Source: Raineyella sp034933565
Lineage (GTDB): Bacteria; Actinomycetota; Actinomycetes; Propionibacteriales; Propionibacteriaceae
DNA: 64,000 nucleotides
NCBI RefSeq assembly: GCF_034933565.1
Contig: NZ_JAYFNG010000009.1
Coordinates: forward strand, 1 to 64,000
Direction of reading: 5' to 3'
Within the stretch, counting starts at the first letter, position 1. Each line of letters begins with the position of its first letter. The position numbers were made by a program, and so were the translations under genes. The notes under the pieces are model-generated. The model saw nothing but the letters and a program-made list of their open reading frames with translations. It had not been told where the DNA came from and did not search any database. Positions 51,399-58,216 of this stretch are shown here, in pieces.

Positions 51399-51968
51399 GT
51401 GCATGAACTGGGTCTGCTCCGCTCCGTGGCCGATGCGGTGACCGCCGCCGCCGAGCGCGCCGGCGCGACCGGGGTGCAGGCGGTCGGGCTGCGGGTCGGG
51501 ACGCTCAGCGGCGCGGTCCCCGAAGCCCTGACCGGCGCCTGGCCGATCGCGGTGGCCGGCACCGTGGTGGCGGGCGCACGCCTGGAGCTGGAGGTCGTCC
51601 CGGCGACGGTGTGGTGCCCGCATTGCGGCACCGATCAGCCGATCGACGAGTTCTTCGCCCTGACCTGCCCGGTGTGCGACACGCCGACCGGTAATCTGTC
51701 GCACGGGCGGGAGTTCGAGGTGACCTGGGCCGATCTCGACATCGACCGTCCCGACGACGACCCCGTCGGCAGTGACCCCGTCGACAGCGGCCCTCTCGGT
51801 CCTGGCCCTCTCGACAGCGGCCCTCCCGACACCGATCCTCTCGACACCAGGATGCCCGGAGAGGACGCAGCAGCGGGCCCGGACGCGCACACCGGCGGGA
51901 CTGATCACCGGTCTAGGCCTCTGCGGGGATCGACAGCCACCGGTCCAGGATCCGCCTCGCCCGACTGA
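51399..51968 (+). CDS. hypA: HypA-family nickel metallochaperone with repeat tail
   Basis: A 189-residue HypA paralogue. The GTG start gives (f)Met-His-Glu-Leu, the nickel site of HypA. The zinc loop is CPHC and CPVC (about 67-88). The last 70 residues are an Asp/Pro/Gly tract in 15-bp-encoded pentapeptides (SDPVD, SGPLG, SGPPD) absent from normal HypA (about 115). It is divergent from the scaffold gene with only 38 bp between starts, and its 3' end overlaps the convergent endopeptidase gene by 56 bp. A standard HypA is also encoded at 57655-58074. Confidence 0.85.
   Translation: MHELGLLRSVADAVTAAAERAGATGVQAVGLRVGTLSGAVPEALTGAWPIAVAGTVVAGARLELEVVPATVWCPHCGTDQPIDEFFALTCPVCDTPTGNLSHGREFEVTWADLDIDRPDDDPVGSDPVDSGPLGPGPLDSGPPDTDPLDTRMPGEDAAAGPDAHTGGTDHRSRPLRGSTATGPGSASPD
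51759..51848. repeat. 15-bp tandem repeat coding the HypA C-terminal tail
   Basis: Six units in exact 15-bp phase (51759, 51774, 51789, 51804, 51819, 51834), such as GACCCCGTCGACAGC and GGCCCTCTCGACAGC, encode (D/G)P(V/L)(D/G)S-like pentapeptides. Confidence 0.88.
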
Positions 51969-52404
51969 CCGCGTCGGGGACCGCGGCGGCCACCGTCGGG
52001 CTGAGGCCGAGCCGCAGGTCCACCGATTCCGGCACGACCCCGATCACCTCGACCGTCTCCGGCTCCTGGCCGAGCAGCCGGGCGGCGGCGAACACGTCCA
52101 GGAGACCCACCTGGTGCGGCGACAGCTTGCTGGACAGCATCCGCGGCACCTGATCGCCCCTCAGGTGGACGACCGTGCCGGGGATCGGCCCGGCCACCGC
52201 ATCGAGGACCAGCAGCCGGGGGGACTCCTGCACGAGCGGGAGCAGGGCCATCCCACCCGTACCGCCGTCGACGTACTCGAGGCGGGCCCCGTCGCCCGGG
52301 AACGCGTCGCGGGCCACCCGCAGGGCCTCGAGGACGGCCAGCCCGACGCCGTCGTCGCCCATGATCGGGTTGCCGACGCCGAGCACGGTCGTACGCGCCG
52401 TCAT
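51913..52404 (-). CDS. hyaD: Hydrogenase maturation endopeptidase
   Basis: A 163-residue nickel-dependent protease that removes the C-terminal peptide of the large subunit after cofactor insertion. The metal-binding residues are the acidic residue in GNPIMGDDGVG, the Asp in VLDAVAG and the His in LSPHQVGL. It overlaps the cytochrome b gene by ATGA as the last gene of the hydrogenase operon. Confidence 0.92.
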   Translation of the reverse strand: MTARTTVLGVGNPIMGDDGVGLAVLEALRVARDAFPGDGARLEYVDGGTGGMALLPLVQESPRLLVLDAVAGPIPGTVVHLRGDQVPRMLSSKLSPHQVGLLDVFAAARLLGQEPETVEVIGVVPESVDLRLGLSPTVAAAVPDAVSRARRILDRWLSIPAEA

Positions 52405-53642
52405 TCGATCTCCGGGGCGTCGACCGGCTTGGCGCCCCGCCGCAGCCACACGCCTCCGTTGATCATCGACGAGAGGCCGCCATGGCGCTCCAGGGAGTCG
52501 GCACGGACGGCCAGGTAGACGTGGATGATCACGAACACCCAGAGCAGGAACATGATCGCCGCGTGGAAGAACCGCACCCCGGGGATGCCGAACCAGTGCG
52601 CCGGCATCGACGCCAGCCGCCACAGCGGGTTGTCCTGGTGGTAGAGGCCGAAGAGGGTCAGACCGGTGGCCATCTGGATGGCGCAGAGGATGTACACGCC
52701 GGTGTAGGTGAGCTGCTGCAGCGGGTTGTGGCCCAGGAACAGCGGCCCCTCGTCCTTGATCAGCGCGTAGTGCTGGATCACCCGGCCCAGGTTGCGGACG
52801 TCCTCCTTGCGTTTCAGCGGCCAGAAGGCCGACCAGCGCAGGTAGCGGTCACGCGAGGTGGAGGCCAGCACCACCCGGGTGGCGCCGATGACGAGCCAGA
52901 CGAACGCGGCCGAGAAGTGGATGAACCGCATCCACCCCATCAGGAAGCCGGTCGGACCCCCGGCATGGGCCTCCGGTCCGAAGAACGGGTCCATGATGAA
53001 GTAGCCGGTGCAGCTGAGGATGAACACCATCGCCACGTTGATCCAGTGCTGGAGGCGCAGCGTGCCGGTCCAGACGTTCACCCGCACCCAGCTGCCGGTG
53101 TGGGCGGCCATCGTCTCCGTGCCGGCGGCCTCGGCATCGGGCCGTACGGTGACGAACCCCTCCAGCCGGTACGCCCCGACGGTCCCGTCGGGGGCGACCG
53201 GCGCGATCGCCACCGCCAGGGCACGACAGCCACGACGCAGCGCGACCGCCGCATTGCGCCTCGCGACCGACTTCTCCTCGCGGCTGTTGGCGACCCGGCC
53301 CAGCACGTCGGTCAGCCTGCCGCGCATCACCATCAGGTCGGCGGTCGAGCCGGCGGTGAGCGGGAAGTCGCGGACCCGGGTCAGGCTGTAGCGCCGGTCG
53401 GGTCGGGCCGGGTCGACGTCACCGGGCTGCACCCGGGGGGCCCGGACGCCGGGGTGTTCGGAACGCAGCACACGGCCCAGCGCCTTCTCCACCGGGTCGG
53501 TGCTGCCGGCCGGCGACAGTGCGGCGAGGGCGAGCACCCGCGCCTCGCTGAGGCGCTCCAGACTGAACGCGGAGCCGACCCAGATCCGCGGGGCGGGAGC
53601 CGAGGCGGCGGCTGGCGCCGAGGAGGACTCGGTGACGCTCAT
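52401..53642 (-). CDS. hyaC: Hydrogenase cytochrome b subunit with N-terminal P-type-ATPase-like domain
   Basis: A 413-residue protein, about 180 longer than normal HyaC/HupC. Residues about 185-395 form the di-haem cytochrome b with four helices (LQHWINVAMVFILSCTGYFI, MRFIHFSAAFVWLVIG, TYTGVYILCAIQMATGL, FHAAIMFLLWVFVIIHVYL), which passes hydrogenase electrons to menaquinone. Residues about 34-170 instead resemble the nucleotide-binding domain of P-type ATPases: STDPVEKAL, SLTRVRDFPLTAG, LMVMRGRLTDVLG, and RRGCRALAVAIAP followed by YRLEGFVTVRPD. No DKTGT site or membrane part of an ATPase exists. It overlaps the large subunit by ATGA. Confidence 0.85.
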   Translation of the reverse strand: MSVTESSSAPAAASAPAPRIWVGSAFSLERLSEARVLALAALSPAGSTDPVEKALGRVLRSEHPGVRAPRVQPGDVDPARPDRRYSLTRVRDFPLTAGSTADLMVMRGRLTDVLGRVANSREEKSVARRNAAVALRRGCRALAVAIAPVAPDGTVGAYRLEGFVTVRPDAEAAGTETMAAHTGSWVRVNVWTGTLRLQHWINVAMVFILSCTGYFIMDPFFGPEAHAGGPTGFLMGWMRFIHFSAAFVWLVIGATRVVLASTSRDRYLRWSAFWPLKRKEDVRNLGRVIQHYALIKDEGPLFLGHNPLQQLTYTGVYILCAIQMATGLTLFGLYHQDNPLWRLASMPAHWFGIPGVRFFHAAIMFLLWVFVIIHVYLAVRADSLERHGGLSSMINGGVWLRRGAKPVDAPEIE

Positions 53643-55378
53643 GACGTCGCCACCTGCAGTTCGGCTCCCGCCGGATCCAGCACGTGCACCGCGCACGACA
53701 TGCAGGGGTCGAAGGAGTGGATCGTCCGCAGCGGTTCCAGCGGCTGAGCGGGATCGACCAGCGGATGTCTGCCCTTGCCGGCCAGCGACTCCTCGTACGG
53801 CCCCTGGCCGCCTCCGGCGTCCCGGCCACCGGCCAGCCAGGTGGTGGGGACGACGGCCTGGTAGCGCGCCACCTTCCCGTTCTCCACGGTCACCCAGTGG
53901 CTCAGGAAGCCGCGCGGCACCTCGAGCAGGGAGAACCCGGAGGACGTGGCGGGCCAGGACGACGGCTCCCACCGGGACGGGTCGAAAACGTCGATGTCAC
54001 CGCCCTTGAGGTTCTTCACGAAGGTCGGGAACGTGGTCTGCGACAGGATGTCGGCCAGCAGCGAGCACTCCAGCGCGCGGGCCAGGGTCCGGCCGGCGGT
54101 CGAGTTGAGCTGACCGACGCTGATCCCGAGCTTGCGGGTGGCCCCGTCGACGAGGGTCTTCGTCGCGGCATGGCCCTGGGCGTACGCGAGCATCATCCGC
54201 GCCACCGGACCGACCTGCACCACCCTGCCGTCGTAGCGGGGTGCCTTGCTCCAGGTGTACTGCTCGTGGTCACCGAGCCAGTCGTACGGCGGCTGGGGGC
54301 CGGTGTAGTGCGGGGTGGTCTCCCCCTTGTCGGGCGTCAGACCGACGTCGCCGTCCTGGTAGGTGTACCAGGCGGAACTGACCCACTCGGCGATCCGGGT
54401 CGGGTCGAAGGGGTGGACGGTGCCGAGGTCGCCGTCGTAGATCGCCCCGGGCTTCACCTCGGTGAAGGGCGAGGTGAGTCTCGAGGAGGCCGGGTCACCG
54501 GCGTACGTGGCGCCGGCGAGCCCGACCGCGAGGTAGTTCGGCTGGGCGGCCCCGATGTCGAAGTAGTCCTTGTAGACACCCATGATGGCCGTCGCGTCGG
54601 GCACGTAGCAGGCCTTGACGAACTCGGTCGTCTCGGCGACCCACTGCCCGACCTGGTCGATCTGGACCTGGTTGATCGACTCGGAATGGTTGGGGTCGAG
54701 GGTGCAGGCCATGCCGCCGACGAGGAAATTGGGGTGCGGGTTCTTGCCGCCGAAGACGGTGGCGATGCGGATCATCGAGCGCTGGAACTGGAGCGCGTCC
54801 AGGTAGTGCGCCACCGCCATCAGGTTGGCCTCGGGAGGCAGCCGGTAGTCCGGGTGCTTCCAGTAGCCGCCGGTGAAGATGCTCAGCTGGCCGGAGTCGA
54901 GGATGCCCTTGACGGTGTCGCGCACCTCGGTCATCCGGGCCAGCGTGTTGCCCCTCCAGGTGGAGCCGATCGCCGTGGCGAAGTCGACCGCCTTCTGCGG
55001 GTCGGCGGTCGCGGCCGAGGGCACGTTCACCCAGTCCAGGGCGTGCAGATGGTAGAAGTGGATGACGTGGTCCTGGATGTTCTGCGACGCCATCACCATG
55101 TCGCGGATCAGCCGGGCCTGCTGGGGCGGGTTCGACCCGATGGCGTTCTCCACCGCGACGATCGAGGCCACCGCGTGCACCGAGGTGCACACCCCGCAGA
55201 TCCGCTGGGCGAAGGCCCACGCGTCGCGCGGATCACGGCCGGCGACGATGGTCTCGATGCCGCGGAACTGGGTGGTCTCGCTCCATGCCTTGCTGATCGT
55301 CCCGTTCCCGGTCTCCAGCTCGATCCGCAGGTGCCCCTCGATCCGGGTGAGGGGATCGATCACGACTCGCTGTGTCAT
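53639..55378 (-). CDS. hyaB: [NiFe] hydrogenase large subunit, group 1 uptake type
   Basis: The catalytic subunit, 579 residues. The active-site cysteines are C61 and C64 in RICGVCTSVH and C559 and C562 in DPCMSCAVH. The C-terminal 14-residue peptide after H565 should be removed by the linked endopeptidase. It pairs with the exported small subunit directly upstream (4-bp overlap) and is carried across the membrane with it. Oxidises hydrogen at the outer face and feeds the quinone pool through the cytochrome b. Confidence 0.96.
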   Translation of the reverse strand: MTQRVVIDPLTRIEGHLRIELETGNGTISKAWSETTQFRGIETIVAGRDPRDAWAFAQRICGVCTSVHAVASIVAVENAIGSNPPQQARLIRDMVMASQNIQDHVIHFYHLHALDWVNVPSAATADPQKAVDFATAIGSTWRGNTLARMTEVRDTVKGILDSGQLSIFTGGYWKHPDYRLPPEANLMAVAHYLDALQFQRSMIRIATVFGGKNPHPNFLVGGMACTLDPNHSESINQVQIDQVGQWVAETTEFVKACYVPDATAIMGVYKDYFDIGAAQPNYLAVGLAGATYAGDPASSRLTSPFTEVKPGAIYDGDLGTVHPFDPTRIAEWVSSAWYTYQDGDVGLTPDKGETTPHYTGPQPPYDWLGDHEQYTWSKAPRYDGRVVQVGPVARMMLAYAQGHAATKTLVDGATRKLGISVGQLNSTAGRTLARALECSLLADILSQTTFPTFVKNLKGGDIDVFDPSRWEPSSWPATSSGFSLLEVPRGFLSHWVTVENGKVARYQAVVPTTWLAGGRDAGGGQGPYEESLAGKGRHPLVDPAQPLEPLRTIHSFDPCMSCAVHVLDPAGAELQVATS

Positions 55379-56679
55379 TGCTGCTCCGCCTTTCCTGCCC
55401 CGTCATCCGGTCCGGACGCCCCCGGTGGTGGCGTCCCGCCGATCTCCTCGGCCGTGGCGTCCTGGCCGGGCCCGCCGGCGGCGTCCTCGGGCGTGTCCGG
55501 GGACGTCGGCTCGGCCCGCCACTCCCGCTCGCTGTCGCCGAAGGCCTGCATGGGGCCGGCCGCGGCGGCCGACCGGCGCGAGGCCGCATGGCGCACCGCG
55601 GTGAGGCCGGCGTGGATGCCGACCCCTGCCACCGTCGCACCGACCAGACCCCAGCCGACCTTCTCGGCCGTCGACTCGACGCCGATACCGGTGACGTCGG
55701 GCAGCACCTGGTAGAAGGGCGTGAACCGGTCGAAGAACTGCTTCTCGGTGCACCCGATGCAGGGGTGGCCGGCACCGATCGGCCAGCTGGTGTGCAGGTT
55801 CCACTGGAAGACCGGGCACGGGCTGAAGGTGCTCGGGCCCTTGCAGCCCACCTCGTAGAGGCACCACCCGGAGCGGGCGCCGGCGTCGTCGAAGGTCCGG
55901 ACGTACTGGCCGGCGTCGAAGTGCGGCCGACGCGGGCAGGAGTCATGGATCCGCTGGTCGTACGCGAAGAGCGGGCGTCCTTCGGCATCGGTCCTGGGCA
56001 GCGCCCCGTCGTGGCTGAGGACGTACGCGACAGTGGCGGTGATCACCTCGCCGATCGGCGGGCATCCCGACACGTTGATCACCGGCTTGTCCTTGATGAT
56101 CCGGTCGACGCCGACCGCACCGGTGGGATTCGGCTTCGAGGCCTGCACCGAGCCCCAGACGGCGCAGGCACCCACCGCCAGGATCGCAGTGGCGTGCTCG
56201 GCGGACTCGCGGAGCACCTGCTCGGCGGACTTGCCGCCGATCGTGCAGTAGGCGCCGTTCTCCTTGACCGGCACCGACCCGTTGACGACGAGCAGATGGT
56301 CCTTGGCATTGGTCTCGTCGAGCGCCTTGTTGGCCGCGTCCCCGGAGGCCGCCATCACCAGTTCGTTGTAGTTCACCGACAGCAGGCTGAGCACCAGCTC
56401 CTCGATGGTGGTGCCGCCGGAGCGCAGGGTGCTCTCCATGCAGCCGGTGCATTCCTGGAGCTGCAGCCAGACCACATTGGGCTTGGTGACCGCGCCGAGC
56501 TTCCCGGCGATCTCCTCGGCGGTGGCCGGTGGGGCGCCGGAGGCCGAGGCGGCACCTCCCATCGCGAAGATCGCCGCCAGTCCCCCACAGAACTTCAGGA
56601 AGTCACGCCGCTCGACCCCAGCCCTGGCGAGGTTCTCGACGAGTGTCGGTTCCTGCCAGCCCTCCGGTTGGTACGTCAT
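55375..56679 (-). CDS. hyaA: [NiFe] hydrogenase small subunit, Tat-exported
   Basis: A 434-residue iron-sulfur subunit. The twin-arginine signal ERRDFLKFCGG (RR at 24-25) exports the folded heterodimer. The proximal cluster motif is ECTGC (C77, C80); glycine between them means the extra cysteine of oxygen-tolerant enzymes (ECTCC) is missing. Further cluster ligands lie in GACAVWG, SGCPPIGE and the CLYEVGCKG...CPVFQWN...CIGC region. A C-terminal membrane helix (about 347-369) anchors the protein, followed by an unusually long acidic/proline tail of about 60 residues. Confidence 0.95.
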   Translation of the reverse strand: MTYQPEGWQEPTLVENLARAGVERRDFLKFCGGLAAIFAMGGAASASGAPPATAEEIAGKLGAVTKPNVVWLQLQECTGCMESTLRSGGTTIEELVLSLLSVNYNELVMAASGDAANKALDETNAKDHLLVVNGSVPVKENGAYCTIGGKSAEQVLRESAEHATAILAVGACAVWGSVQASKPNPTGAVGVDRIIKDKPVINVSGCPPIGEVITATVAYVLSHDGALPRTDAEGRPLFAYDQRIHDSCPRRPHFDAGQYVRTFDDAGARSGWCLYEVGCKGPSTFSPCPVFQWNLHTSWPIGAGHPCIGCTEKQFFDRFTPFYQVLPDVTGIGVESTAEKVGWGLVGATVAGVGIHAGLTAVRHAASRRSAAAAGPMQAFGDSEREWRAEPTSPDTPEDAAGGPGQDATAEEIGGTPPPGASGPDDGAGKAEQQ

Positions 56680-56760
56680 GCCACTGCCATCTCCTCACGC
56701 GCGGACGCCGCGCCCGTCGGCAGCAGGCTGCGTCGCACCTCTCAACGCGACGCGTCTGCA

Positions 56761-56780
56761 CTGATCCTGACCAGACTATC
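56761..56780 (-). promoter_or_regulatory. Possible promoter/operator of the hydrogenase structural genes
   Basis: In the 158-bp gap between hypB and hyaA, GATAGT (minus strand, 56780-56775) resembles a -10 box. An imperfect palindrome CTGATCCTGACCAG (56761-56774) lies directly downstream of it. No good -35 is visible. Read-through from hypAB is equally possible. Confidence 0.25.
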
Positions 56781-56837
56781 CGTGTACGGGACGTGTAGTG
56801 GCCGATCCGGGTCGGCGAGGACGGCTCGCACCGCGAC

Positions 56838-57677
56838 TCACCGGCAGCCCTGGGTCACCCAGTCGATCCACTGCTCGACGCCCTCGCCGGTGCGCGCCGA
56901 GGTCTCGATCACGCTCGCCGTCGGGTTCACCGCCGCCAGATTGCGCAGGAAGAGCTCCTTGTCGAAGTCGAGATAGGGGGCCAGGTCCATCTTGTTGAGC
57001 ACCACCGCCTCGACCGCGCGGAACATCACCGGGTACTTGAGCGGTTTGTCCTCCCCCTCTGTGATGGAGAACACCATCGCCTTGCGGTGCTCGCCGACAT
57101 CGAACTCGGCCGGGCAGACCAGGTTGCCGACGTTCTCGATGATCACCAGATCGAGGGCGGTCAGGTCGAGGCCGCGCAACGCGGTCGCCACCATCGGGGC
57201 GTCCAGATGGCACTCGCCACCGAAGCCGTCCCCGGTGTTGAGCAGCGAGATGCGGGCGCCGTACCCGCCGAGCCGTTCGGCGTCCAGCGGCGTCTCGATG
57301 TCCCCCTCGATCACGCCGACCCGCAGCCTGCCCTGCAACGCGGCCAACGTACGGGCCAGCAGCGTGGTCTTGCCGGCCCCCGGCGAGCTCATCAGGTTCA
57401 CCGCCCGGACCCCGGCGGCGTCGAGGGCCGTACGGTTCGCGGCGGCCAGCCGGTCGTTCTCGGCGTAGATGTCCTCGAGGATCTCGATCCGCTCCCGCCC
57501 CGTGCCGTAGCCGGAGTGGTCGCCGATCAGTTGGTCCAGGTCCGCCGATCCGGTGTGCGGCAGGCCGTCGCCCGGCACACGGTCGTCGTGGGTGTGGCCG
57601 TGCTCGTGGGTGTGGCCCTCGTCGTCGTGCTCGTGGACGTGGACCGTGCCGTCGTCATGCCGATGGAAGCGCCCCAT
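56838..57677 (-). CDS. hypB: HypB, nickel-binding GTPase
   Basis: A 279-residue GTPase that loads nickel into the large subunit. The first 32 residues are histidine-rich (HRHDDG, HVHEHDD, HTHEHGHTHDD), a nickel store. The GTPase core has SSPGAGKTTLL, ENVGNLVCPAEFD and LNKMDL. It starts within the last 23 bp of the upstream hypA and lies upstream of hyaA. Confidence 0.95.
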   Translation of the reverse strand: MGRFHRHDDGTVHVHEHDDEGHTHEHGHTHDDRVPGDGLPHTGSADLDQLIGDHSGYGTGRERIEILEDIYAENDRLAAANRTALDAAGVRAVNLMSSPGAGKTTLLARTLAALQGRLRVGVIEGDIETPLDAERLGGYGARISLLNTGDGFGGECHLDAPMVATALRGLDLTALDLVIIENVGNLVCPAEFDVGEHRKAMVFSITEGEDKPLKYPVMFRAVEAVVLNKMDLAPYLDFDKELFLRNLAAVNPTASVIETSARTGEGVEQWIDWVTQGCR

Positions 57678-58074
57678 CGCGATCTCCTTTCCCCGGGCCA
57701 GTCTCGCACCGCCCGTCGCGGTCGTCGGCCGGGGTCGGCGTACGTACGTCGACCGCGGTCAGGACGAACTGCTCCCCGCTGGTCAGTGCGGTGTCGGCCG
57801 AGCCGCAGGCCCGACAGTCGAAGCCCAGCTCGGGGCCGAGTCGGCTGCTCGCGCCGCAGTCACGGCAGGACAGTGTCGCCGGCAGCAGCCGCAGCTCCAG
57901 CCGGGCCCGCGCGAGCGGTGTGTCCTTCACCACGAACGTCCAGGCGAACCGCATCGCCTCGGGCACCACCTGGCGCAGCTGGCCCACGTCCACGTGGACG
58001 ACCTCGACCTCGCGGTCGCCGGTGGCCCGGGTGACGGCCGCCGCCAGCTGACGGCACAGGGACACTTCGTGCAT
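57655..58074 (-). CDS. hypA: HypA, nickel metallochaperone
   Basis: A 139-residue protein beginning MHEVSLC, with His2 as nickel ligand and a zinc loop CRDC and CRAC (about 73-92). Works with HypB to deliver nickel. The C-terminus carries an Asp/Gly-rich tail of about 25 residues. First gene of the minus-strand hydrogenase operon and divergent from hypF across 142 bp, which includes TTGACC on the plus strand at about 58143 but no well-placed -10. Confidence 0.93.
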   Translation of the reverse strand: MHEVSLCRQLAAAVTRATGDREVEVVHVDVGQLRQVVPEAMRFAWTFVVKDTPLARARLELRLLPATLSCRDCGASSRLGPELGFDCRACGSADTALTSGEQFVLTAVDVRTPTPADDRDGRCETGPGKGDRDGALPSA

Positions 58075-58216
58075 GCCGCCCAGTGTCGCACCCGGCCGGT
58101 GGACAACCGGTCGACGGTGGGCTGCGGAGATCGCCGGTCGGGTTGACCGTCGCGTTCCGCTGCACACGGCCACGGTCGGGGCAGTAGGGTGGCGCCGCGC
58201 CGTCGAGGAGGGTGTG

